Assembly (NCBI GenBank): GCA_963682055.1 | Contig: OY821746.1 | Coordinates: 17,969,992-18,033,991, forward strand | Direction: 5' to 3' | Source of the DNA: Primula veris | Lineage: Eukaryota; Streptophyta; Magnoliopsida; Ericales; Primulaceae | DNA length: 64,000 bases | Shown here: positions 1 to 10,661 of the stretch, piece after piece | Position numbering within the stretch: position 1 is the first letter of the stretch | How the letters are laid out: every line of letters begins with the position of its first letter | Program-made: the position numbers and the translations under genes | Notes under the pieces: model-generated | Told to the model about the DNA's origin: nothing | Seen by the model: only the letters and a program-made list of their open reading frames with translations | The model's database searches: none

Positions 1-450
1 TAAAGTCAAATCAATTAAACTCAATCCAATTAACGAAATTGAGGATTTGGATTCAAAATAAACAACTTATTCGTTCAAAATAAACACAAACAACTAGACC
101 CAAACCAATTAATAAAACTGGGATTAAGGTTCTTAAAAAACTAATTCGTAAATTAAAACCAAATCAATTAAATTTAATCCAATTAACAAAATTGGGGATT
201 TGGATACAAAATAAATAACGTATTCGTTCAAAATAAAACAAACAACTAGACCCAAACCAATTAATAAAATTGGGGATGAGGGTTCTTAAAAAATATTATA
301 TCGAACAACTTATTCGTTCAAATTAGACACAAATCTATTTATTAAATTGGGGATTAGAGTTCTTAAAAACAAATTAACTAAATTACAGATTAAGGTTATT
401 AAACATAAATTAACTAGATTATGGTTTGGATATTCGTAATTTGAGGATTA
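1..450. repeat. AT-rich tandem repeat, left arm of a large inverted repeat
   Basis: Two copies of a unit of about 157 bp start near 7 and near 165. A third, partial copy follows at about 300-400. Each has a block like 'ccaattaac.aaattg.ggatttgg', then 'cttattcgttcaaa', then 'gggttcttaaaa'. Reverse-complement versions of the same blocks occur at 1470-1610 and 2485-2780, so the unit forms the arms of an inverted structure. No coding potential is seen. The array may continue left of the window. Confidence 0.6.
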
Positions 451-539
451 GGGTTCGGATTGAAAGTGTCCCCCCATTTTTATTATTAACTTTTTATTTT
501 AATTTATATAACATGATCTTTTTCACTTCAACAATTAAA

Positions 540-650
540 ATATAATACTAAAATGCACGTGAGTCAAATCAAACCCACAACCTCTGAAATGCAATGTGAT
601 CACTTTAACATATGGGCTACAACCCTTTTTGTTTCATATATTAGTTATAT
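540..650 (-). repeat. Pol III-promoter-like (SINE-like) module, left copy
   Basis: Read on the minus strand this segment has a box-A-like stretch around 'catatgttaaagtgatc', then 'ggttgtgggtttgattt', which resembles a degenerate box B. The plus-strand segment 2310-2450 is its inverted counterpart. The similarity is visible, but no cloverleaf can be drawn, so this is tRNA-derived or tRNA-like sequence rather than a tRNA gene. Confidence 0.35.
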
Positions 651-1050
651 TTAGATAAATATAATATATATTTGTACTTTTAAATATATGAGACTAATAA
701 AATAAAAAATATACTTAACTTAAAAAATTATATTGTTATTTCAAAAATGATAAATGGTCAACATTTTCCGATTATAAAAAGTATAATGACAATATATCTC
801 AATTAATATGAAATTATTGCTTGTGTGAATAAAACTAAATACTAAGTAATCTGATAAAAAACGTATCAAATTTTATTGTATATTCCATTATTTGTAATTT
901 CACATTGTTTTTTTACTAAATGTTATTTTTTTTACTAAATGACTAGCTTGGCGTTTTCAGTCTAATTACTAGTCATTTTTTTTCTTACATATATAATGTT
1001 GTTTTCAGTCTAATTAACGAAAGTATGGCCGCCGCAGCGGTAAAGTGAGT

Positions 1051-1207
1051 CCATACTAGGAGCTATCTAATCATCTTGGTCCATTCCAAACTCTATACTT
1101 ACAAAACTAACTTGAAATAGACTTGAAAAACAAATTAACATCAGAAAAAAAAAAACACAACGATAACAAACTCCATACTAGGAGCTATCTAATCATCTTG
1201 GTCCATT
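1051..1207. repeat. 35-bp direct repeat pair
   Basis: The same 35-bp segment, beginning 'ccatactaggagctatc' and ending 'cttggtccatt', occurs at 1051-1085 and 1173-1207. The copies appear identical and are separated by 87 bp of A-rich sequence. Just upstream is an unusually GC-rich patch, 'ggccgccgcagcgg' (1027-1040). The origin is unknown. Confidence 0.6.
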
Positions 1208-1643
1208 GCAAAAGGGAAGGGAACCATATCATAAACCTTGTCCACAAAAACTTCATTTGGCCTAATTGTTGTTTGTTTATTGCTCAACATTTATTCTTTT
1301 AACACTCTTTCATTCTATTTTCTTTTTACTACAATAATTATTATTATCATATGCCGGAAAACAGTCATAAACAATGTACGTCCGCATATACGAAGTACCC
1401 ATTTTAAACAGGTTGGTAGTGAACAAAAGCTCAAAGAATACTAGTAACAATATTATTGTGATCGAATTGATTTATTTTTAATTGGAACGAATAAGTTGAA
1501 AATATGTATGAATTGGTTTTGAAAAAAACCCGATCCCAAATTTTATTTTATGGTCAGGTTTTAATTTGAACGAAAAAGATTTATAAAATATGAATGAATT
1601 TGTAAGAACCCTAATTTCCATTTTATTTTCGGGGTTTTATAGG

Positions 1644-2117
1644 TTTAGTACACCAAACTATATGCTTTTAACGATTTGGGTACGCACCTTTCAAATTTTC
1701 CAATTTAGGTACCACACTATAATAACTTTTCAATTTAGGTACCACCGTCTAAATAAATCACGTAATCATGTCACGTGACATTTGACAAACATTAAGTTGA
1801 TAGATTAATTTGACAATTTTTCATAAAAATATATCATCATATAAAAACGTTTCTCCCAATTTCACATATAACAAAAATTTGGATTATATGCTTTTTTTTA
1901 TGTGTGAAATTGGGGGGCTAATATGACATATTTTTATGCAAAATTGTCAAATTAGCCTATCAAATTAATGTTTGTCAAATGTTACGTGACATGATTCCGT
2001 GATTTATTTAGATGGTGGTACCTAAATTGAAAAGTTATTATCGTGTGGTATCCAAATTGGAAAATTTGAAAGTTGGGTACCCAAATCGTTAACAGCACTA
2101 TAGTTTGGTGTAGTAAA
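1644..2117. mobile_element. Foldback MITE with arms of about 230 bp
   Basis: The left arm (1644 to about 1880) begins 'tttagtacaccaaacta'. The right arm (about 1890-2117) ends with its inverse, 'tagtttggtgtagtaaa'. The arms pair along nearly their whole length, including 'aatttaggtaccac' and the inverse of 'gtcacgtgacatttgac'. The loop is near 1880-1890 around a T-rich run. No coding capacity is seen. No clear target-site duplication was found, so the superfamily is unassigned. Confidence 0.7.
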
Positions 2118-2289
2118 TGTATTTTTTCCATTTTATTTAACTAACAATAGTTCGTTTTATAAAATGAACCTAATATAGTAGTATTTTTTGTAATATAAAT
2201 GACAATATAAATTTTGAAGTTTAGTATATTTTTTATTTTATTATTCTCATATATTAAAAAATACAAATCTATATTATACATATTTAAAT

Positions 2290-2780
2290 ATAATTAATAA
2301 ATAAAACAAAATGAGTTGTATCACATATGGTAGAGTGAACATACTGCTTTTTAGAGGTTGTGGGTTCTATTCCACTCACCTGCATTTTAGTATTATATGC
2401 ACATTGCATTTTAGAAGTTGTGAGTTCGATTCCCCTCACCTGCATTTTATTATTATATTTTGAGTGTTGAAGTAAAAATTAATTTGTGTTTAAGAACCCT
2501 AATCCCCAAGTTTATTTATTTTTTTTGGGTTTAATTTAAAGGAATAAGTTGTGTAAAATCTTTATAAATTGGCTTTTGAGAACCTTAATCCCTAATTTTA
2601 TTAATTGATTTTAAGTTTAATTGATTTGGGTCTGATCTCTATAAATAGTAATTACTTAATTTAATTTGAACGAATAAGTTGTTCATTATTTGTTCGAATT
2701 GTTTTTGTAAGAATCCTAATCCCCAAATTTATTTATTTTGTTTGAGTTTAATTTAAACGAATAAGTTGTTTAAAATCTGT
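2290..2780. repeat. Right arm of the inverted repeat, with tandem SINE-like modules
   Basis: At 2310-2450 two successive modules end in 'gggttctattccactcacc' and 'gagttcgattcccctcacc', which look like pol III box B sequences. The first is preceded by 'atggtagagtgaac', which resembles box A. From 2485 the sequence is the inverse of the array at the window start, with repeated 'aatccccaa' and 'gaacgaataagttgtt'. Together with 1-650 this forms a large inverted structure around the foldback MITE. Confidence 0.45.
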
Positions 2781-3540
2781 ATAAATTGGCTTTTAAAACG
2801 GTTCCAAATAGCCTCTCTGGGAAAGCTACCCTACTATCCTATATGTGTTAGTAAATTGTGCAATTTTGTTTGCATGTATTATGGTAAATTGTGTATTTGT
2901 TTCATATGCCACGCAATTTCTTTGTTTATACCGATATTTTCTATTAGTGAGAAGATTTAAATTTATATAGTTTGTAGAGGACTGTTCCACCGGATATATA
3001 AGTTCAAGTAAGAATATTAGAATCAAAATTCATTGCTTCGTTTCTACTTATAAGTTTACTGCATAAAGTTCAAAACTTCATTGCTTCTTTTATTTTTATT
3101 AGTTATCATTCATAAGCCTTCTACTGTGACAACGAGTAAGTTATTTTCTAGTTTTTCTATTATAATTTAATTTACTTTTCACTATTACTTTATAAGATTT
3201 ATTTAATACTAACTTAAGTTTAGTTATATTGTGATACAATTTGAAAATTTTGGGTTATTATTTTTTTTTTTTTTAAATTTTTTCATCAAAAATTGTATAA
3301 CACATATATGTAAAAATTAGTATACTAATATAAGGTTTTTTACAATAAAATTGGTCACTTACGGAATTGTATGAGCAAATTCTATATAATAGTTAGTTTA
3401 ACATTGATAAAAATTTAAGCTAAATTGCTACTTATAAAAGATAAAAGTGTTATTTATAATTTTTTGTATTGTTGATTAACTCGAATTTTGTTGCTATAGA
3501 TTTAATTTTGTTTTAATAACTTATAAATTAGGTCTGTGGC
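2781..3540. other. AT-rich sequence without a recognised gene
   Basis: Short open frames here have no recognisable domain. The stretch lies directly upstream of the plant-mobile-domain pseudogene and could hold its former 5' part, but nothing in it could be assigned. Confidence 0.4.
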
Positions 3541-5690
3541 ACATAACCATGAGATAGAAAGTGGACTGGGTCCCGTTGATGGTTCAATTCTGTTTGAACA
3601 ACACCAACATATTAGCAAAATGATATGAAATGGTAAATATTTCCATGTACAACTTAAGAATGGTAAGTATTGTCTTGAATGTTTAGATGATAGGGTCCTA
3701 AACTATTTTGAAATGGTCGTTTTTCATGGTTTATACTAACTTTATCATTTACAATTAGATTGGGTTTAATTAGAGCTCTAATCGTAAGGTGGAGACCTGA
3801 GACTCACACATTTCATTTTTCTCATGGAGAGTGTATAATAACTTTAGAGGATGTGAAAATATTAAGGGGTGTTCGTATTGATGGATATCCTATAATTCAT
3901 AAGGATTCTATGACGTGATGGAAAATAAAATTGGGATGGTAGAACGATTATTAGGTCCCACCATCTCATGAATATAAATATGGAGGTTTATCTTTTCAAT
4001 GGTTAAAGTGTGAGTTTTCAAGTATTCATGAGAACGCAACCCCTCTACAAACCTTGGAGTATTCTCGAGCAATGGTGTTACTATTGTTAGCAGGGACTTT
4101 TTTTATCGGAAAAGTCTGGAGGTTATGCTGTTCTTCAAATTCCCCCTTTTTAGAAGGCTTATCGTATTGTAGCCAATTAAGTTGGAGCTCTCCTATTCTT
4201 TCTTATTTATATATGATGTTGTGTCATGCATCGATAATTAGTGATGATAAGAAATCACAGGGAGTGCATATAGTCGGCCCTCTAATTCTTTTACAAATAT
4301 GGATGTGGACGAGATTCATAAATATTTGTCCCGTTCGAGAATTGTCATGTGCACCGAATTACGAACGAGTCTATATTTATAGATATAGGTAAATACTACA
4401 TCTTACTTTTATTTTTTTAGGGAAAATGACCCCTAAGCACGTGATTACTTTTATTGTAGCTATCATGTTTTACAAAAATTTCCCCTATTTTTTATTTTTA
4501 TATAGATAAAAAATTATTGAGTTGATATTTTTTTTTATAGGTGGTTGCCGCTGTGATAAAATATACTTGGGAGACGACATGTCACTTCCAAGATTGGTTT
4601 CGAGACCAGTTTGATGACCTCAAAGACGATAAGCTAATCATTAGTTTTTTTAATTTGCATATTTGATTATATATTGTTGAATAAAATCTACCTTTTTATT
4701 TTAATGAAAAAGATTGTTTGGATGCCTTACAATAATGTGATGAACACTTTGCCCGACATGTGTATTGCCGGACATTTAATTTGGCCTACTCGCTCGCCTT
4801 TGATATAGTTTAGCTGTGTTGAGTACCATTATCCTGAAAGGGTAATCCGACAATTTGGTTTCATACAAAATGTGCCTAAAAAATCGATTCGATATGAAAT
4901 TGGATATGAATATACTCATTAGAGAACTCTCGAGGGAATTCGATTGTGAACTGGCTTGCTAAAAATAAAGAACTAGTCAAGTTGTGGAACGATCGACATT
5001 ATTATGTAGTGGAAGGGGATGTAGGTAACTTACCGTTAGCAAATAATTATATGGAATGATACAAAAATATTACGCGGCTACGTATCGGAAAAACTAAAGT
5101 AAAACCCCCTACCAAAGGGTTCATGCCAGTGGCGGGATATCATGAACGTATGGTAAAAAAATTTGTTTAGGTTTCTAAATGAAATTTAAATATTACACGT
5201 AAATTTATCTTTAGTTTAAATATAAATTTTATTTGTGTAGATACACTATATAAATTACTGTTATAAAACTCTTCGTGATGATCCGACCAACCCTATTCAT
5301 GAGGAAATTCTTCGCAAACAGTATTTACCAGCATTGGGATTACCAATTCCTGATCTTAAGCAACCACCACATATACCACCACCACCACCTCTAGAGTCAC
5401 CACAATTGCCACCATCATCGACTCATGATAGCTATATTTCTCCTTTTCAGCCAACTCTTTTTTATGATCCATATGACCCACAATTTTCCATGTATGATGA
5501 CATGCAACATGATCAATCTATGAATACTTACCAAAATTTTGCCCAATCATTCAAACTTAACGAGCAGAGTCCTTTTTTTTAAGAATTTGGCCAACCATCG
5601 TACCATGATCCAGGACAATATTCGTATCAAAATCAAGACCCGCCAACTAATAAAGAACAAGACATTGGGCAATCAACCTTCAATTTTTTT
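3541..5690 (+). pseudogene. Plant mobile domain (MAIN-like) pseudogene
   Basis: Family: plant mobile domain proteins (MAIN / 'serine/threonine phosphatase 7 long form homolog' type), found both as host genes and inside transposons. Successive blocks match the family order: GPVDGSILFEQQHQHIS (from about 3570), then a [14 protein letters not shown]...TLEDV block (about 3785-3860), then LSYLYMMLCHASI and GPLILLQIWMW in the open stretch 4054-4392. After these come a WMPYNNVMNTLPDMCIAGHLIW-like block (about 4720-4785), an RQFG..QNVPKK block (about 4850) and a proline-rich C-terminus (5334-5582). Intron-like breaks exist near 4390-4540. Stops interrupt the frame where the family has Trp or Leu, for example TGA near 3627 and TGA/TAG between 3914 and 3955. 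It is clearly not translatable. Whether it is a host gene or transposon cargo is open. Confidence 0.75.
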
Positions 5691-5808
5691 TTTGCTAAAT
5701 TCTTGTTCATATGTTTTTTCTTTTTGTTTTTCAATGTGTGTTCATTTGTGATTTTATTTTGTATGCGGTTATTACTAGTAAAATACGTATAAATTGAAAC
5801 ACCACTAG

Positions 5809-6120
5809 TAGGGATGGCAATTGGGTCGGGTTTCTCGAAATCCGACCCAACCCGCACATAACCCGACCCGTTTATACCCGACCCGACCCGTTTGACCCGG
5901 ATTTTTTTTGATAAACCAAATAAATGCAACCCATTATTAAGCATCTAACAATAACCATTTAAGTAGATTAGAAAACCCTAAAAATCTTGTTTTTTCTAAA
6001 TTTTCCATATTTAACTGGTAAAAATTTATAATAATCTAAATTATTCTTTACAACAATACCAAAAAAATAAAAGGAAAAAAACTGACAAAAAAAGGAAAAT
6101 AACAAGCTAAAATAAAGTAA

Positions 6121-6179
<59 letters not shown>

Positions 6180-6499
6180 TAGTACACAAGAGAGAATTAA
6201 TTTGGTGAACGAGTCCCTTTTAATATTTTATCGTTAATAATTAGGTTCCTCTTATCTTTTCATCACTACACATATGTTTTATACAGTGTATATATGTGTA
6301 TCTATGTATGTATCTGTGTATATGTTAGAGAGAGAGGATCTGTCATGTGTGTATTGGGTTATGTTTTATTATTCACTATATTTCTAACTTGCACAAAAGT
6401 GCAAAGTAACTCAATACAATCCGACCCAAATAAACTTGCACTTTTATCCAACTCGTATCGGGTCGGGTCGGACCAAAACCCGGAGTTCTGCCATCCCTA
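5809..6499. mobile_element. Non-autonomous hAT-type element
   Basis: The ends are 'tagggatggcaa' at 5809 and its inverse 'tgccatcccta' finishing at 6499. They are flanked by 8-bp near-direct repeats, accactag (5801-5808) and accacaag (6500-6507), with 7 of 8 matching, as expected for hAT insertion. Both subterminal regions carry clusters of the motif ggtcgggt / acccgacc, possible transposase binding sites. The interior is AT-rich with a long (TA)n tract and no transposase. It is inserted just after the PMD pseudogene. Confidence 0.75.
6123..6177. repeat. (TA)n microsatellite
   Basis: An uninterrupted AT dinucleotide run of about 55 bp inside the hAT-type element. Confidence 0.95.
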
Positions 6500-6789
6500 A
6501 CCACAAGTACTGCAAGAAACAAACCAACCAACGAAAAAAATATTCAGCCTTGATATGCAATGGAAAATTCATTCAAAAACTGGAGAAAGAAGTAAATGAG
6601 TTAATAGAGAAAGTGTTCTCAGTAGAGTGAGAAACAAAGTGTATTCTCAAAGAAACTCATATACTATGAAAATTATTCATATTGCCCCGTAGTTATAAAA
6701 ACAGATTATATTTACTTAAGTAATAATGGTCATTTAACATTTATTTAATTCGAGTTAAATTAACACTCGTGAAACACAATAAAATACTC

Positions 6790-7220
6790 TACTATTAATA
6801 CTCCATTATTTTTTTGGTACCTGTATTTTTTGTAGAAGTATTCGTAATTTTTTTTTGGAAAATTGTAGGGACCACTTCTATCCCAATCAAAGTATAATCT
6901 TGGTTTTGAAAAGAAACCTCTCCCACAGGAGCTTTCAATTGATAAAATAAAATCTAAATTACGTGCAGTCGCTTTCACATAAGCGATCAATTCCTCACGA
7001 TCCTTGAAAACCTAAAATAATTTATAAGACAAATAAATTTTTATAACTAGTCATAAAAAACAATAGTGACATGAAATAAGTAAAAAAAAATCAACGTAAA
7101 AACGTACCAAATTTGTTTAAAAATGACTAATATAATCAGGATAAGTATTATCTTCTTGATCTAAATAACCGGAAATACACAAATTTTCGTTCCAAGATTG
7201 AAAATTATTCTCCATATCAG
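6790..7220 (-). pseudogene. FAR1/MULE-like N-terminal domain fragment
   Basis: On the minus strand, two segments separated by an AT-rich gap read ENNFQSWNENLCISGYLDQE (about 7215-7155) and, after a possible acceptor near 7010, VFKDREELIAYVKATARNL continuing to SGPYNFPKK (to about 6860). The 'F..REELI.YVK..A...DF.L.I..S' pattern followed by an 'L.FDWDRSG.Y' block resembles the DNA-binding N-terminus of FAR1-like proteins and MULE transposases. No catalytic domain is present nearby. Assignment is by pattern only. Confidence 0.35.
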
Positions 7221-7239
7221 CAAACAAGTTCGAAAAATG

Positions 7240-7900
7240 AAATTGAAATAATTTAAAAAACTATGGATATAAGTTGTGAGAAAACAAGTTTTGTAACTTT
7301 TGGATATAAGTAAATAACTTTGTAAGAAACTGATGCATATTGTTTCGGTTTTCTCTCTTTTTATAGGAGAGTATTACCTCTAATATTATTTAATTAGTTT
7401 ATCGGGTACGCATTCCAACCATTGTAATTTTTAAAATGATTAATAAATCTTTCACGTTAGTCTGAGTTTATTCGTTGAAAAAAGTATGGAGAGACATAAA
7501 TAAATGTGAGCGAAGCTACAATGCATGGAACGGGGGCAAATGATGAGATGGCACGGCTGACATTGTCAGATATTGTTAATCGCAGATGTAAATTGTGTTT
7601 TTTTATAAAATCACAGGTCAAAATTGTGTTTTTCATTTTTTTTGAGTTTCCTGCATATGTATGAATTGTTAGACTGCTAATAAGGTTACAATTGAGTGAA
7701 CAAGAAATGAAAAAACTTCTTCTCAACTTAGGTCTTCTTTGGTTTTAATTAACTTTATAAGCTCAACTTTTTTCTCAGTCTTTTCTCAAGCTCAAGCTGT
7801 CCACTTCATGAACACTTTTTCAACTATAAACAAAAGAAACAAAGAAAACATTATTAAAAAAACTCAACTCTGATCTATGTGGTCTGGGGGAGGTGAAATT
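7240..7900. other. AT-rich sequence without a recognised gene
   Basis: Only short, unrecognised frames are seen. The segment lies downstream of the ARGOS-like sequence and may include its former 3' UTR. Confidence 0.4.
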
Positions 7901-7916
7901 GTCCCATCAGCATAAT

Positions 7917-8177
7917 TTATATGTATGCATAGTTCATATCCCGGGCAGTAGAAGTAGCTGGCCTAAAAGCCAGGATCATAAGCAATACCAAATTTCCAAT
8001 GGGTAACAAAAGAAGCATTAGTGGTGGCGGTGGTAATGTCGGCAATATCAGGGGTAATATCAGCACGGATGCAGCTAAACTTACCAGCAAAAGCAAATTA
8101 AAATGTCCTTGCGAGTATGAGAGCTTTTTTTGTTCGGTGAATCGCGATCTTCTTCATTGAAATGAAATATTGTTCAT
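7917..8177 (-). pseudogene. ARGOS/OSR-like small membrane protein, stop near the start
   Basis: On the minus strand an open frame of 79 codons (8153 down to the TAA at 7917-7919) reads RRSRFTEQKKLSYSQGHF, then a hydrophobic segment, ILPLILPTLPPPP, a second hydrophobic segment containing MLLLLPIG, and a short polar tail ending DMNYAYI. Two membrane helices joined by a proline-rich LPPLPPPP-type loop are the hallmark of the OSR domain of ARGOS / ARGOS-LIKE proteins. These act in auxin- and ethylene-linked control of organ size. The only upstream in-frame ATG (8175-8177) is cut off by TGA at 8154-8156, six codons later. One loop proline is Thr here. It is either a recent pseudogene or a gene whose start lies in another exon. 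Confidence 0.7.
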
Positions 8178-8179
8178 TG

Positions 8180-8860
8180 TTCCTTCAAACTCTATGTTGC
8201 TCTCTCTCTATCTTTTGCTCTCCCAGTAGACCCAAGAATGAAACCAGAGAAGGGGAAAATAGAGAGAATAAATTCAAAGACTCTGTGCAGCTAACTTGGG
8301 ATTTATAAAGGCCAAGTGACAAAAGTGATATAGTACAATAATAAATATTATAAACTACTGTTATTGGAGGTGCTTTGTTTTGGGAGGTTATTGAAGGAAT
8401 GGGAGCTATTTGAGTTTGCTCCACTGCATTTGTAATCTACATACCATGTCTCCAATTGGCAATATATTTTTATATACTAATAGAGTGAGAGAGGAAGGTG
8501 ATCAGATTCAATGGATTTATCAAACAAACAGGGGGACCATTCTGACAAGAAACCAAGTGGGTACTTTAATGTTTTAAAATGTTAAGAAATATAAAAATAT
8601 GGATAACGTTGTAAACCAAATTAGTTCTTATATTTAAGTGTCTTGTTGAATGGTCTCATCCTTCTTATAATGTAGTAAAAGTTTAGAGCATAAATGATAA
8701 TAAGATTAAAAGTTGTAACTGCAAATCTAATTGACAGAAAGGAAAACCGGAACCAATCGGAAATAGAAAACGTGAAGATTGAAAACAAGAAACTTGGACT
8801 TTGGAAGGCGAAGTTAGTTTTTCGGTAACTATGCTTTAATTGTGTTAACACTTAATAAAG
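8180..8860. other. Upstream of the ARGOS-like sequence, no recognised gene
   Basis: The minus-strand direction here would be the 5' flank of the ARGOS-like sequence. A CT/GA-rich stretch lies at about 8203-8222 and an open minus-strand frame covers 8185-8424, but neither shows a known domain. Confidence 0.35.
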
Positions 8861-9780
8861 GGCTATTACATAGATTTACAAGAATATGGACAAACACACA
8901 TTTATATGTATTACAACACAACAACCTTGGATGCTTATGTTCGTGTGCCAAAAGTTTAGCCGAGACATAATATAAGTTCATCAGGCAAAGCGACACATAA
9001 AATTTTCAACCTAGATAAACTCAATCTGAGATAAAAACGGCATCCTGGAAAAACTATGTGTGGTTAAATGATTTAGGCTGAATCAATTTATAAGTGTCTT
9101 AATGAACTGATCATACAACCAGTATCTCGTCAAAACCTTTGAGGGAAAACCTTATGAAAAAAAACTCTGGTAAAAGAGAAAAACAGTACATAAAAGTCTT
9201 ATATCAAATATAGCGAAGGAACTAAACACAAATGAAATGCCTTATCAATATTTTGCTAGTGTGTGTGAAAAAACCCCTAGTTAGTAGCCGAAGTAAAAGT
9301 AGTACACATTGGTGCATAAATATACAAGATGATGCTTTGGTTTCAACTATCTTTAGTAAAATGCCTTGTCAATATTTTGCTAGTGTGTGTGAAAAAACCC
9401 CTAAGTTAGTAGCCAAAGTAGTACACATTGGTGCATAAATATACAACATGATACCTGCTTTGGTTTCAACTATCTTTAGTCAAATGTCTTGTCAATATTT
9501 TGGTAGTATGTGTGAAAAACCCCCTAGTTAGTAGCCGAAGGAAAAGTAGTACACGTGCATAAATATACAACATGATACTTGCTTTGGTTTCAACTATCTT
9601 TAGTAAAATGCCTTATCAATATTTTGTTAGTGTTCATTTCAAAAAAAAATAAAAAATAAATAAATTTTGTTAGTTTGTGTGAAAAAACCCCTAGTTAGTA
9701 GCCGAAGGAAAAGTATTACATGCATAAATATACAACATGATACTTGCTTTAGTTTCAACTATCTTTAGTAAACTATAGTT
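8860..9780 (-). mobile_element. Decayed copia 3' end with 4-copy tandem array
   Basis: The order of motifs matches the 3' part of copia element A: an LTR-like edge 'attacaacacaaca' (about 8911-8924), 'actatgtgtggttaaatgattt' (compare 'actgtgtagccgaatgat' at 19117-19134) and 'tcgtcaaaacctttgaggg' (9127). A tandem array of a unit of about 123 bp follows at 9235-9775, with copies starting near 9235, 9359, 9482 and 9606. The fourth copy has an inserted A-rich stretch that duplicates 'ttttgttagt'. No coding part remains. Confidence 0.5.
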
Positions 9781-10611
9781 AGGATGGTGTTTTGTGAAAA
9801 ATCTCGCAGAGGGGAAAGTTGTCAATTCTCACCCTATTTTAATATCACGAGTAATATAGTAAACAATAAGTAAATAAGACATATTTTAGTGATTTGAAGA
9901 CTACTATGGATTTTCATTGTCTAAAGGTTTAAATATGAAGTCCTATATAAAAGGACATTATTTGGCTGATTTGTTAATGTTTTTAATTAGTAAATTGCAG
10001 TTCTGTATTGGACGTCATTTATATTTTTCTCAATCATTACAAATGTTTATGCATTTCTACAACGATTTTCCTTATTTTTAGCAGCGTGATATACAACAAG
10101 TGTTTTAGTGACTTAAAGTCTGGTAGATAAGAAAAATATTGAGCAAAAGCTTTATAATTCGGAATAAAATAGAAATGGCCGAATTTGGAGAATATTTTTA
10201 GAAAGAAAGATAACTTTATTATTCTAAGAACGAAATTGTTTTTTTTTTCTTCATTAACTTGTTAAAAGTAACCGTAAGTTAGTACCTCACAAATAACTTA
10301 CTCATTAAATAACTGTGTACTATTGCAAATTAACTTCGTCCACTAATATCATCCGCATGTTATGTATCACCACATAAGAAAGATTAGTTTTTTCTCAAAA
10401 TAAAATAAAAAATTAGTAGATTGGGTCTAACTAAGAGTTACTTCAGACGGAAATCTAAAATACTTATACTTACCTCATGTGAGTAACTAGATACGGGCTT
10501 AAAGCTGGGTTAAAACACCCCCCATATTACTAAAAACTCGAAAAAAAATTCATGTATTTTATTAAAAATTTAATGATTATAATATTTCAGCACCCATACA
10601 ATTACAAAACA

Positions 10612-10661
<50 letters not shown>

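Noticed and set aside
2405..2440. tRNA gene suggested by 'gagttcgattcccctcacc'
   Set aside because: A box-B-like stretch alone; no acceptor stem, anticodon arm or cloverleaf can be formed, so it is at most SINE-like.
9235..9780. CRISPR-like array
   Set aside because: The unit is about 123 bp with no distinct spacers, the genome is a plant, and the unit resembles copia 3' repeats.
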